60,228 nucleotides of DNA from an uncultured Anaerolineae bacterium (GCA_903822545.1 CAIJPN010000142.1:1-60228); one strand, 5' to 3'. Positions 51,001-59,967 are shown, counted from the stretch's first letter. Numbers and translations: made by a program. Notes: generated by a model not told the origin, from the letters alone.

Positions 51001-52953
51001 CTATTGTAACGCAGGCAGGCTGCCAGTGGTAAGTTTTGAATTGCGATCGTGCTCATACGCCATCGCCTGGAAGGCCGGGTCATTTTTGCGTTTCAGCCAA
51101 TCGGCCACCGCCTTATGGAACATGGCCCGGTTGCGATTGGGGATCATGCTATAAGCCACATCGCGCAGGTAGGTATTCTTAAAGATATATTCCTGCTCAT
51201 CTGAAAACTGCGAGCCGCTGCGCGGGAAAGCCATCTCAGCACGCACGAGCTGGCGCAGGCCATCTTGCACAAACCGCACTGCCACCGGTTCTGGCACATT
51301 CAACATCGGCACCGAGCCCGGCAGCGGGGCCGAACGCGCCGCCTCCAGCACCGCCCCCACCCAGAAGATGCGTCCCACCACCGAGGCCAGCAGCGCCACC
51401 GTGCGCGCCTCGCGGGTCAGGCTGTCGAGACGGGCTTGCAGGGTAGCGCGCAGCGATTCGGGGATTTGAGACAGCATCCGATTCTGGATTTCCTGGGCGC
51501 TCAATTTCTGGTCAAGCAGGCCGTTTTTCACCAGGCTTTTGACAATTTCCTCGAGGAAATAGGGATTTCCCTCGGCCCGCAAGCCAATCTCTTCCAAAAC
51601 CGAAGCCGGGGTATCCTTCAAATCTGGATAAGCCAGCTTCACCATTTCTGCCTTGAAGTAGATGGGCGCCAGATCAATCACCCGCGATATGTTGCGCCAC
51701 TGAATCTGGTTTTTCAAGAAATCTGGCCGCGCCGCGCCAATCACCAGCATCTGCATGGGCGGTTTGTGGGTGTTGACCAGGTATGAGAGCAGCGACAAGC
51801 TCTCGCGGTCAGCCCACTGCATGTCGTCGAAGAGCAAGATCAGGCGGCGGCGCATGCTCAGACGGCGCAGCAACTCGCGAGTCATGGTAAACACCCGATT
51901 GAGGGTATCTTCCGAAGAGAAATTGGCATCCCCGTGCAAGCCGATCATCTGCCCCAGGATTTCGGTCACTTCCACCTTCGAGCCGGGCAGCCCGGCATCC
52001 CAGACCGAATCCACTGCGCGGGTAATTTTATCTTTGACGGTGGCCGCCGGGTCTTCTTCGCGCACCCCAAAACGGTTGCGGATCAGCACCCGCCACAGGT
52101 AGAACGGTACCCGGGCGGCCTGGGCCAGCCCACGGGTGGAGAGAATGTTCACATTTTCGCCGGCATCTTCCAGCTTGTTGCCAAACTCCATCATCAGTCG
52201 AGATTTCCCGCTGCCGACATCCCCACTTAGCATACCCATGACAGGCCGGTCGGCATCAAAAGCCATGCTGTAGAGCAGTCTAAGCCGTTCCAACTCCGAA
52301 TCACGCCCAACCATCACAGTGACGAGACTGTCAGCGCTCTGGTAACGGATGCGGCCTGGAGACGCCAGCACACCCTCTACAGTATACGGCTGAACTTGCT
52401 CGGTCTTCCCCTTCACTTTGGTGGGCTCCAAACGCCTGACCCGGAAGTTGCCTCGCACCAACCGCAGGGTACTCTCCCCGATAACGACTGTGCCCGGCTC
52501 GGCGATCTGCTCCAGCCGAGCCGCCACGTTAACAGTATCGCCGATGACTGTGTACTCATTGCGTGTGCCGACATACCCGGCAAATACCGGCCCGGAGTTA
52601 ATGCCTACCCGCAGCTTAAGTGCCTCTGCGCCGGGGATTTCAGTGCCTTTGCAGAATTCATCTAAGGCTCTTTGCAGGTTCAGCCCCGCGGCCACAGCCT
52701 GTTCGGCGTCGTTTTCACCCGCAAAGGGTGCGCCCCACAGTGCCATGATGCCATCGCCCAGGTGTTTGTCAATGTAGCCGCCCTGCTCGCAGATAACTTT
52801 ATCCAGACGGCTCCAGATGTCTTTGATCATATCGCTGACGGTTTCAAAATCCAGTTGTTCTGCCAGGGCAGTGAAACCCTTGATATCAGCAAATAATACT
52901 GTGGCAAGTCGTCGTTCTTCGGGAAAGCGTCCGGGAGTGGAGTCGGTTGTCAT
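51001..52953 (-). CDS. Class III nucleotidyl cyclase fused to an AAA-type ATPase
   Basis: 650 residues. An N-terminal class III cyclase domain has metal-binding FADIKGFTALAE and GDGIMALWGAP, and DTVNVAARLEQIA with the transition-state Asn and Arg, so it should make cAMP or cGMP. The ATPase follows with Walker A SGDVGSGKSRLMMEF and Walker B LILLFDDMQWADRESLSLLS. Members of this family usually continue with several hundred residues of TPR-like repeats; here the protein ends soon after the ATPase lid at SLPALQ, and the xdhC gene begins 5 bp on. The short form may be natural. The ligand of the ATPase is unknown. Confidence 0.88.
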   Translation of the reverse strand: MTTDSTPGRFPEERRLATVLFADIKGFTALAEQLDFETVSDMIKDIWSRLDKVICEQGGYIDKHLGDGIMALWGAPFAGENDAEQAVAAGLNLQRALDEFCKGTEIPGAEALKLRVGINSGPVFAGYVGTRNEYTVIGDTVNVAARLEQIAEPGTVVIGESTLRLVRGNFRVRRLEPTKVKGKTEQVQPYTVEGVLASPGRIRYQSADSLVTVMVGRDSELERLRLLYSMAFDADRPVMGMLSGDVGSGKSRLMMEFGNKLEDAGENVNILSTRGLAQAARVPFYLWRVLIRNRFGVREEDPAATVKDKITRAVDSVWDAGLPGSKVEVTEILGQMIGLHGDANFSSEDTLNRVFTMTRELLRRLSMRRRLILLFDDMQWADRESLSLLSYLVNTHKPPMQMLVIGAARPDFLKNQIQWRNISRVIDLAPIYFKAEMVKLAYPDLKDTPASVLEEIGLRAEGNPYFLEEIVKSLVKNGLLDQKLSAQEIQNRMLSQIPESLRATLQARLDSLTREARTVALLASVVGRIFWVGAVLEAARSAPLPGSVPMLNVPEPVAVRFVQDGLRQLVRAEMAFPRSGSQFSDEQEYIFKNTYLRDVAYSMIPNRNRAMFHKAVADWLKRKNDPAFQAMAYEHDRNSKLTTGSLPALQ

Positions 52954-53024
52954 GATTGAGTTGGGCCTCTTATAGTTATCTTAAACCTTTGAAGGATACC
53001 CCAACATTATGATGTGGTTGCAAA

Positions 53025-54371
53025 CTATTTTTCCAACAATCCCAGTACGGTTGGAAGTAGTTGTTTTTTGCGTGAAACCACACCCGGAGCGTCGCGCGTA
53101 CCATCGGCCAGCAGCGGATAAGGTAGATCGTCTAACACCGGGTGCGGGTTGGCAACGAGCAAACGGCTGGTGCTGCGCACGACGTCGGTAATTAGCAGCA
53201 TGGCAAAATCAAGCCCCTTCGATTGGCGCAGCTCATCCAGCGCGGAAAGCAATGTTTCGCGGTACTCGTTGATGGTCAGCAAATCGGTAACTTCGGCTTG
53301 CGCCACTGCGAATTTGAAACCGCCCGCTTCGTAGGGTTTAATATCGGTGCTGACAATTTCCTTTGGAGAGCGGTTTGCCAAGCCTGCCCCGGCAGAAAGC
53401 ACCTGTTGACCATAACTCTGGATACTCTCCCCTTTTAGCGGCCCGTTGCCCACAAAGGCCCAGCGCGCCAGGCGCTCGGCGGCCTGTTTATCGCGCGGTG
53501 TGACAGTTGGGGAGGTCAGGATCAGCGTATCGGCCAGCAGGCCTGCCAGCAGCACACCCGCCAACGGCGCGGGCATCGAATATCCCGCTTCGGCAGTCAG
53601 CTCTGAAACCAGTGTGCTGGTCGAGCCGACCACATCCACCGTGAAGCGGATGGGTTGGTGGGTGTAAGGGTTCCCCAACCGGTGATGATCCAGAATTTCG
53701 AGCAGTTCGGCTTCATCAAGCGCGGCGATGGCCTGGCGCGGTTCGTTATGATCCACCAGCACGATTTTCAAGCGCGGCGGGTTGAGCACATCGCGCTGGT
53801 GACACACACCGAGGTAGTGTCCTGTATCATCCACCACGAAAAAGTCGTTGTGTTCCTCGCGCAGAATGCGGTTAAGCATATCGCGGATGTGGGCATTGGC
53901 CGGGAATTTTGGCACATCGGTATCGGCGGCCTCGCTGCATTTGGCCGACATAATATCCACAATGCGCTGGTCGCTCATATCCAGGCGCGGACCGACCACC
54001 TGCCGGAAAAACTTGAACAGGCTAAAGCCATCGATGATGCCATACGGTTTGCCATCTTCGGTGACGATCGGGGCGATTCCACCGGTGCGGCTGGCAAGAG
54101 TCCAGGCTTCGGAGAGCGGACTATCGGGGTGAAGCGTATCCAATTGTTTCATGACAGATTCAAAGCGCGGCGAAGCGTCGGTCATCAAAATGGGCGCATC
54201 CAGCCCCACGCGTTTGAGCACCCAGCTGGTTTGGGCATTGGTAGCCCCGGCACGCGAAGCAACGGTATCCAGCCCATCGCGCTGGCGCAGCAGCCAGGCA
54301 TATCCCATCGCCGAGGCAATGGAATCAGTATCGGGGTTAACGTGCCCGGTAACGTAAATTTTATCGGCCAT
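53025..54371 (-). CDS. ppaC: Manganese-dependent inorganic pyrophosphatase with CBS domains
   Basis: 448 residues. DHH family II pyrophosphatase: HVNPDTDSIASAMGYAWL and EILDHHRLGN hold the metal ligands, and the DHHA2 domain lies at the C terminus (ending PTVLGLLEK). Two CBS domains are inserted between the N-terminal metal motif and the DHH motif (GIAPIVTEDGKPYGIIDG; NDFFVVDDTGHYLGVCHQRD), which in known CBS-PPases bind AMP, ADP or diadenosine polyphosphates and tune activity. No DRTGG domain is present. AGGAG lies 8 nt before the ATG. It follows the DppBC fusion by 38 bp. Confidence 0.93.
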   Translation of the reverse strand: MADKIYVTGHVNPDTDSIASAMGYAWLLRQRDGLDTVASRAGATNAQTSWVLKRVGLDAPILMTDASPRFESVMKQLDTLHPDSPLSEAWTLASRTGGIAPIVTEDGKPYGIIDGFSLFKFFRQVVGPRLDMSDQRIVDIMSAKCSEAADTDVPKFPANAHIRDMLNRILREEHNDFFVVDDTGHYLGVCHQRDVLNPPRLKIVLVDHNEPRQAIAALDEAELLEILDHHRLGNPYTHQPIRFTVDVVGSTSTLVSELTAEAGYSMPAPLAGVLLAGLLADTLILTSPTVTPRDKQAAERLARWAFVGNGPLKGESIQSYGQQVLSAGAGLANRSPKEIVSTDIKPYEAGGFKFAVAQAEVTDLLTINEYRETLLSALDELRQSKGLDFAMLLITDVVRSTSRLLVANPHPVLDDLPYPLLADGTRDAPGVVSRKKQLLPTVLGLLEK

Positions 54372-54409
54372 AAGTTATTCTCCTGATTTTGTGCACTCGA
54401 TATAAAAAC

Positions 54410-56977
54410 CTAGATTTCCCGCAACCTCGGGTTCAAAATCCGATCCAGGGCAAACCCGATCATCGACAGCGCCAGCCCGGTTAGCATCAGCAGGCCAACC
54501 GGCTCCAGCACCTGGTAATAATCCCCATTCAGCGCCCCACCCAAGATTGATTCCTGAATCAGCTTGCCCCAGGTAGGCAGCGTCGGGTCAGAGATGTTGA
54601 GATATGCCAGCGTAGCCTCCAGGAAGACCAGCCCTGGCGCAAGGCTGACCAGTTGCGGAACCATCACCGGCAGGATGCGCGGGATCAGGTACAAGAAAAT
54701 AATCCGCCAATCGCTTGCGCCATAAGCCTGGGCTGCCTCAATATAAGCTGACTCTTTGATCTGGATAAACGCTGCGCGATAATTTTTGATGGCATTGTTC
54801 ATCATGCTCAACAACACTGCCAGGCCCAAAATGGCCCAGACATTCTTACTAACAGCGATATACACCAACACCAGCAGTGGAAAAGCCGGCAGCACCATAT
54901 TAATCTCGGTCAAACGCTGAATCAAACCATCCACCCAGCCGCCATACCAGGTTCCTACTGCCGCCAGGGTCATCGTCGTCAGGCTGGCAAGCAGCGCGCC
55001 CACCAGGCCAAACGTCAGCGCAATCGGCGTGCCCCACAGCAAAGGCAGCAGCAAATTACGGCGTTGTACATCCGTCCCGGCCAGGCCATAGAGCTGCCCA
55101 TGCAGCATGATTTGCACATCAAGATCCGCGCCCGGCTCAAAAGTAACTGCTTCTAGCCGCAGCACATAGCGCCCTTTCAGGGTCTCTGGTGGAACCGAAT
55201 CCTTCACCGAAAACCAAACCACCCGGCGCGACTCAAGCAGCGTCTTTTTCAACACCGGGTCTTCCATCAAAAAACTACGGTCTTCAGTGGCCATATTGGT
55301 TGAGAAGTTTCCCGGACGCACTTCGCGCCCATCGGGCATTACCCAGGTTGGCGAAATGAAGATATTCTTCTTTTCCGGCCCAAGGCGCGTGGTCAGGCGC
55401 ATAATCAATTCGGTTGGGAAAGTGTCATAGTTATAGTCAAAGACAAATTCCATCTTAATAGGCGTCATCCCATTTGTGGTATCGCCCACTTGTTTGGTGG
55501 CAGTGCCATCGGTTGTATTCAAAATGCGTGTTTCGGCCAGCTTTTTAAAACGGAACCAATTCGTCCAGACCGGGCCAGCAGACTTTGGATTATCACGCCA
55601 GACATTGCCCTCGTTACGCCACAAACCAACGGTCTGCCGGTACGGGTACACATTTACAGCGTAAAGAGAAATCCCGATCATAACGAGAATTACAAAAAGT
55701 CCAAAAATAGCAGATGGGTAGCGGAAAAATTCCACTATAACGGGACGCATCCCGACCAGGGAATGTTTGAAATTATTAATAAAAACATTCTTTTTGATGG
55801 GAACAGAACCCCCGGAACGACTCAGGCCTGCTGTTAAAAAAGTTGGGGAATCCAGCCGAACTTTTTTCCGCCATACAAGCCGCCCCAGCCGCTCGCGCCA
55901 CGAGAGATTACTGCGCGGCTGAGACGATTGTTTCTGTCCATCGACATGCACGCGCGGGTCAACTATGGCGTACACAATATCCAGCAGGAAGACCGAAACC
56001 GCCAGGATGTAGGCAAACGTTACCGTCAGGCCAACCAGCAACGGCATTTCGGTGGTGGGACGGCGCAAGGCGTTGTAAAACAGGTGGCCGATGCCCGCCA
56101 CCCCAAAAAACAACTCAATGATGATAGCTTCCTGCCAGATACCCGTTACCAGTGTGGCGAAACTGGTCAACAGGCTGGGCAGGGCCGGGCGTATCACATA
56201 CTGCCGGTCGATGATGTTTTTAGATAAACCCTTGGCTTTACCCATTTCCACATAATCTTCGCTGGCATGCACAAGAAAAAATGTGCGCCAGGCGTAAATT
56301 GAATGGAAAATTTTACTGAGAAAAATAGCCAGGATGGGCAGCCCAAGCCGTCGCAGCAACAATTCGGCGCTGCCCCAAGTGAGTTCAGTGGGCCACTCGT
56401 CGAAAATGCCCGCCGGGAAGTAGTGAAACACCCGGGCCGCAACCACCACCAGAACCAACCCATACAGCCAGGCTGGGATGGATGACAACGGCGAGAGCGC
56501 CACCACCAACCGATCCCAAAAACCGCCATAGTTGCGATATAAAAGCAACGCCAGGGTAATGCTCAGAACAAAGATCAAGAAGTTGGCGGTACCAAACAAC
56601 ACCAATGTGCGCGAAAGGAAATCAGTGATCAGGCTGCGGATATCACTCAGGTAACCATCGCTGGAATACAAGTAAAGCACATTGGTTTGCCCCAGGTTAA
56701 GCGTCAGCCCGCGAATGAGCAAGTTCACCGTTTCTGCGAAAGTACCCTGGTACGGATCATATTCACCGCCCCCACGCCGTATGGTCATTTGCAGAATTCC
56801 TGAGAACCAGCCCCCGATCTTGCTGCCACTAATCTCACTTTCCAACACCCCGCTGTTAGCCGCCACCAGGATGGTTAACAGCACACTCACCGTCACTGCA
56901 AACATCAAACTTACGGCGCGGATAAAGGCAAAACGAAAAATGCGCACAAAAGATTTCCAGCGAGGATGAGTTATCAT
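54410..56977 (-). CDS. Fused DppB-DppC oligopeptide ABC permease
   Basis: 855 residues in one frame. Residues 1 to about 370 are DppB-like: membrane helices, EDYVEMGKAKGLSKNIIDRQ (EAA loop), and the end LLDIVYAIVDPRVHVDG that is typical of DppB. After a basic linker (SWRERLGRLVWRKKVRLD) comes a DppC-like half with EAAQAYGASDWRIIFLYLIP. Between its first helix and core it holds an unusual extracytoplasmic domain of about 200 residues (YPYRQTVGLWRNEGNVW to VQIMLHGQLYGL). The peptide-binding protein and ATPases are not in the window. The ATG at 56977 is chosen because the upstream ATG at 57046 lies in the preceding gene and its terminator; TAAAAT ends 7 nt before 56977. Confidence 0.87.
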   Translation of the reverse strand: MITHPRWKSFVRIFRFAFIRAVSLMFAVTVSVLLTILVAANSGVLESEISGSKIGGWFSGILQMTIRRGGGEYDPYQGTFAETVNLLIRGLTLNLGQTNVLYLYSSDGYLSDIRSLITDFLSRTLVLFGTANFLIFVLSITLALLLYRNYGGFWDRLVVALSPLSSIPAWLYGLVLVVVAARVFHYFPAGIFDEWPTELTWGSAELLLRRLGLPILAIFLSKIFHSIYAWRTFFLVHASEDYVEMGKAKGLSKNIIDRQYVIRPALPSLLTSFATLVTGIWQEAIIIELFFGVAGIGHLFYNALRRPTTEMPLLVGLTVTFAYILAVSVFLLDIVYAIVDPRVHVDGQKQSSQPRSNLSWRERLGRLVWRKKVRLDSPTFLTAGLSRSGGSVPIKKNVFINNFKHSLVGMRPVIVEFFRYPSAIFGLFVILVMIGISLYAVNVYPYRQTVGLWRNEGNVWRDNPKSAGPVWTNWFRFKKLAETRILNTTDGTATKQVGDTTNGMTPIKMEFVFDYNYDTFPTELIMRLTTRLGPEKKNIFISPTWVMPDGREVRPGNFSTNMATEDRSFLMEDPVLKKTLLESRRVVWFSVKDSVPPETLKGRYVLRLEAVTFEPGADLDVQIMLHGQLYGLAGTDVQRRNLLLPLLWGTPIALTFGLVGALLASLTTMTLAAVGTWYGGWVDGLIQRLTEINMVLPAFPLLVLVYIAVSKNVWAILGLAVLLSMMNNAIKNYRAAFIQIKESAYIEAAQAYGASDWRIIFLYLIPRILPVMVPQLVSLAPGLVFLEATLAYLNISDPTLPTWGKLIQESILGGALNGDYYQVLEPVGLLMLTGLALSMIGFALDRILNPRLREI

Positions 56978-56984
56978 AGGGGTA

Positions 56985-56990
56985 ATTTTA
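56985..56990 (-). promoter_or_regulatory. -10 box for a leaderless DppBC mRNA
   Basis: TAAAAT preceded by GGG on the minus strand, with 7 nt to the ATG at 56977. It lies just after the terminator of the Mo-hydroxylase gene. Confidence 0.5.
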
Positions 56991-57005
56991 CCCGCTGCCA
57001 TAAAA

Positions 57006-57041
57006 AAAAGTCCCGGCAGTTTCCTGCCGGGACTTTTCACT
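57006..57041 (-). terminator. Terminator of the Mo-hydroxylase gene
   Basis: AAAAGTCCCGGCAG and CTGCCGGGACTTTT pair over a GAAA-type loop, followed on the minus strand by a long T run, immediately after the stop at 57043. Confidence 0.93.
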
Positions 57042-57042
57042 T

Positions 57043-59931
57043 TCACTTACCACTGCCTTTCAGCGCCTTCCAGACCTTCTCCGGCGTCAGCGGGATGGAA
57101 TCTACATTCACGCCGAGCGCGTCCAGCACGGCATTGCCGACCGCCGGGGCTACACCATCCATCGGGATTTCAGCGACAGCTTTGACGCCAAACGGGTGAC
57201 TCGGCTCGAAGGTTTCCACGAAAATGGTCTCCAGCCCGGGCATTTCGTCCGCCCTGAAGATGTGATAGCGCTCAAAGTCGCGTTCGCGCCCCGCGCCTTT
57301 CTCATCGTAAGTCATCTCCTCGCAGACGGCGTAGCCGAGGGCCTGGGTCATCCCACCCTCGATCTGCCCGGAGGCCGTTTGCGGGTTGATGATGATGCCC
57401 GAATCGACCGCCATAACCAGTTTGTCCACCGTCACCTGGCCGGTTTCGGTATCGACGGTCACTTCGGCAAACTGGGCGGCAAACGGCGGCGGGGAGGAGG
57501 GCGAAACATAGCTTGCCACGCCCATGATTTGCTCCTGTTTCTGGCGGTGGAGCGAGTCGAGCGCAATTTCGGTGAAGGGAACGGAGCGGCCATCGGGGGC
57601 ATGAGCAGCCTTGTCGAATAATCGAATACTCGAATATTCGATGTTCGACCCAAGCATCAGCGCGGCGCGTTTCTGGATTTTTTCGGCGACGATTTTGGCC
57701 GCGTTGACCGCTGCCGTGCCAGAAATGTACGTGGTGGATGACGCATACGCGCCCACGTCAAATGGGGTGAAATCGGTGTCGGATGAGTAGGTGATGATGT
57801 CATCCACCGGCACGCCCAGCACTTCGGCGGCCATCTGCGCCAGGACGGTATCCGAACCCGTCCCCAGGTCGGTCGCGCCGACGAGCAGGTTGAACGAGCC
57901 ATCGTCATTCATTTTGATGGATGCGCCACCCATGTCGAGGTAGGGGATGGCGGTGCCTTGCATGACGAGGGCAACGCCGATGCCTTTGCGGTAGGGACGG
58001 GATGACCCCGCCCCTACGTGCCAATCGGGGTTGCCAAACTTCGAGTCCCAACCGATGGCGGCTCGTCCTTGCGCCACGCACTGCTCCAGGCCGACGGTGT
58101 GGATAATCTCCGGGCGGGGTTCACGCCCCTCGTTCCAGGCGGTGGAGAAGGGGTGGTATTCTCCAGCGTGGATGGTGTTCTTTAAACGGAATTCGATTGG
58201 GTCGAGATTCAGCGCGCGAGCGATTTTTTCCAAATGACGGTCGAGCGGCCAGTAACCTTGCGGCACGCCGTAGCCCCGGAAAGCGCCCGCGGGCGGGGTG
58301 TTGGTGTAAACCACATCCGCATAAAAACGGATGTTGGGCGATTTGCGATATTCGCCATCGCCGACATACAGCGCCATGCTTTTGTGGCCGGTATTGCCCG
58401 TGACGGTCAGGGCGTGGCAGCCATACGCGCCGGTATCGCTGAGTGCGACCATCTCGTTGGCGGTGATGGTGCCATCGCGTTTGACGCCGGTTTTCATGCG
58501 CACGCGCATTGGGTGGCGCGAACGGGCGGCGATGAACTCTTCATCGCGGGAATATTCGTAAATCACCGGGCGCTTGGTGGCAATCGTCAGGTGGGCGGCC
58601 ACATCTTCCATCAGCACTTCTTGTTTGCCGCCGAACCCGCCGCCGATGCGCGGCTTGATGACGCGGATGCGCTTGACGGGCAACCCCAGCACCGGGGCCA
58701 TCATGCGCCGCACGTGGAAGGGAACCTGGGTGGAGGTGCGAATCACCAGCCGGTCATCTTCATCCCAATAGGTGACGACAACATGCGGCTCGATGTGGGC
58801 CTGCTGGACTTTGGGGACTTCGTACTCGCCCTCGAAAATTTCATCGGCCTCGGCAAAACCCTTCTCCACGTCGCCGATATCGATGCGAATCTCGGCTGCC
58901 AGGTTTTTCTGCGGGTGCGACCCGGCAAAGTTGACGTATTCGGGTTCATCGTGGATGAGAACCGGGTTATCCAGCGCCTGACGCATATCCAGGATGGCGG
59001 GCAGCGCCTCGTACTCGACCTCGATCAACCCGAGGGCTTTTTCCGCGATCTCAGGCGTTTCCGCGGCGACAAAGGCCACCCGGTCACCCACAAAGCGGAC
59101 TTTGTAATCGAGCGAGAAGGTGTCCAGCGGCCCGGGGATGGGGTCGCTCTGCCCGGCGGTGGAATAGACCACACGCGGAATATCCTGCCAGGTCAGGACG
59201 GCGGCCACACCCGGCAGGGCGCGAGCCTTGGATGCGTCGATGCGCTTGATCAGGGCGTGGGCGTGCGGCGAGCGCAGCACCTTGGCGTGCAGCAGGTCGC
59301 GTTTCTCAAAATCAGCGGCAAAAGCGGGCTTGCCCTGCGCCAGTTTGACGGCGTCTACTTTCTTTTCGGGCTTGCCTACGGTTTTATAGTTATCAGTAAT
59401 TAGTGGGTCAGTTATCAGTGATTTGTCCATTGATAACTGGTTACTGATAACTGATGACTGATTTGCCACTCGCATCACCGCCTCCACCGGCTTGACGTAC
59501 CCCGTGCAGCGGCACAGCACACCGGAGAGCGCCTCGCGGACTTCGGCCTCGGTGGGGTGGGGATTTTTATCCAGCAGGGCTTTGGCGGCCAGGATTTGGG
59601 CCGGGGTGCAGTATCCGCACTGGATGGCGCCCGTTTCGACGAAGGCCCGTTGCAGCGGGTGCAGCCCGTCGGTTTTGCGCCAGCCCTGTTCGGGGTGCTC
59701 GCCCAAAGCCTCCAGCGTGGCGATTTTGTGGCCTTCGGCCTGTGCCGCCAGCATCAGCCCGGCATTGACGGGTTTTCCGTCAAAAATGACCGTGTCCGAG
59801 CCGGAGAGTCCCTGTTCGTCGCCGAATTTGATGCTGTAGAAGCCGAGTCGGCGCAGGGTGGCGAGCAGGGTGTCGGAGGGGGAACACTGGATGGGGTAGT
59901 CGATGCCATTGATGGTCAGGGTTAAGTTCAT
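57043..59931 (-). CDS. Xanthine dehydrogenase-family Mo-hydroxylase, FeS and Mo domains fused
   Basis: 962 residues. Residues 1-80 are a plant-ferredoxin-like fold, but all four cysteines of the first [2Fe-2S] site are replaced (KFGDEQGLSGSDTVIFDG, then NAGLML). The second [2Fe-2S] domain is intact (IQCGYCTPAQILAA ... LCRCTGY, residues 100-145). From about residue 180 it is the molybdopterin-binding subunit: IGGGFGGKQEV, PPAGAFRGYGVPQG and a C-terminal GVKAVAEIPMDGVAPAVG whose Glu fits the catalytic base. The class hydroxylates purines, aldehydes or N-heterocycles; the substrate is open. No FAD subunit is in the window. Three repeats interrupt it, at 57614, 57991 and 59387, all in frame. AAGGAG lies 6 nt before the ATG. 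Confidence 0.9.
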   Translation of the reverse strand: MNLTLTINGIDYPIQCSPSDTLLATLRRLGFYSIKFGDEQGLSGSDTVIFDGKPVNAGLMLAAQAEGHKIATLEALGEHPEQGWRKTDGLHPLQRAFVETGAIQCGYCTPAQILAAKALLDKNPHPTEAEVREALSGVLCRCTGYVKPVEAVMRVANQSSVISNQLSMDKSLITDPLITDNYKTVGKPEKKVDAVKLAQGKPAFAADFEKRDLLHAKVLRSPHAHALIKRIDASKARALPGVAAVLTWQDIPRVVYSTAGQSDPIPGPLDTFSLDYKVRFVGDRVAFVAAETPEIAEKALGLIEVEYEALPAILDMRQALDNPVLIHDEPEYVNFAGSHPQKNLAAEIRIDIGDVEKGFAEADEIFEGEYEVPKVQQAHIEPHVVVTYWDEDDRLVIRTSTQVPFHVRRMMAPVLGLPVKRIRVIKPRIGGGFGGKQEVLMEDVAAHLTIATKRPVIYEYSRDEEFIAARSRHPMRVRMKTGVKRDGTITANEMVALSDTGAYGCHALTVTGNTGHKSMALYVGDGEYRKSPNIRFYADVVYTNTPPAGAFRGYGVPQGYWPLDRHLEKIARALNLDPIEFRLKNTIHAGEYHPFSTAWNEGREPRPEIIHTVGLEQCVAQGRAAIGWDSKFGNPDWHVGAGSSRPYRKGIGVALVMQGTAIPYLDMGGASIKMNDDGSFNLLVGATDLGTGSDTVLAQMAAEVLGVPVDDIITYSSDTDFTPFDVGAYASSTTYISGTAAVNAAKIVAEKIQKRAALMLGSNIEYSSIRLFDKAAHAPDGRSVPFTEIALDSLHRQKQEQIMGVASYVSPSSPPPFAAQFAEVTVDTETGQVTVDKLVMAVDSGIIINPQTASGQIEGGMTQALGYAVCEEMTYDEKGAGRERDFERYHIFRADEMPGLETIFVETFEPSHPFGVKAVAEIPMDGVAPAVGNAVLDALGVNVDSIPLTPEKVWKALKGSGK
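57614..57648. repeat. TCGAATA palindrome inside the Mo-hydroxylase gene
   Basis: 35-bp imperfect palindrome beginning TCGAATAATCGAATA and ending TATTCGATGTTCGA. It is translated in frame as SNIEYSSIRLFDK in a surface-type segment. Confidence 0.7.
57991..58016. repeat. GTAGGG palindrome inside the Mo-hydroxylase gene
   Basis: Arms GTAGGGACGGG and CCCGCCCCTAC (one mismatch). It is read in frame as HVGAGSSRPYRKG and resembles the GTAGGGGCG palindromes at 31782-31874 and 36194-36222. Confidence 0.75.
59387..59462. repeat. TTATCAGT repeat cluster at a domain junction
   Basis: About 76 bp made of repeated words such as agttatcagtaat, cagttatcagtg, attgataactgg, actgataactga in both orientations. 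It is translated as NQSSVISNQLSMDKSLITDP (by part) between the iron-sulfur and molybdopterin parts, so it became the interdomain linker. A half copy ends the radical SAM gene at 2301-2319. Confidence 0.85.
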
Positions 59932-59943
59932 TTTCGCTCCTTG

Positions 59944-59967
59944 TGGGACAGGCTTAAGCCCGTCCTA
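59944..59967. repeat. REP-like palindrome beside the transposase remnant
   Basis: GGACAGGCTTAAGCCCGTCC is a near-perfect palindrome extended to TAC, sitting exactly at the stop codon of the transposase fragment and upstream of the Mo-hydroxylase gene. Confidence 0.6.
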
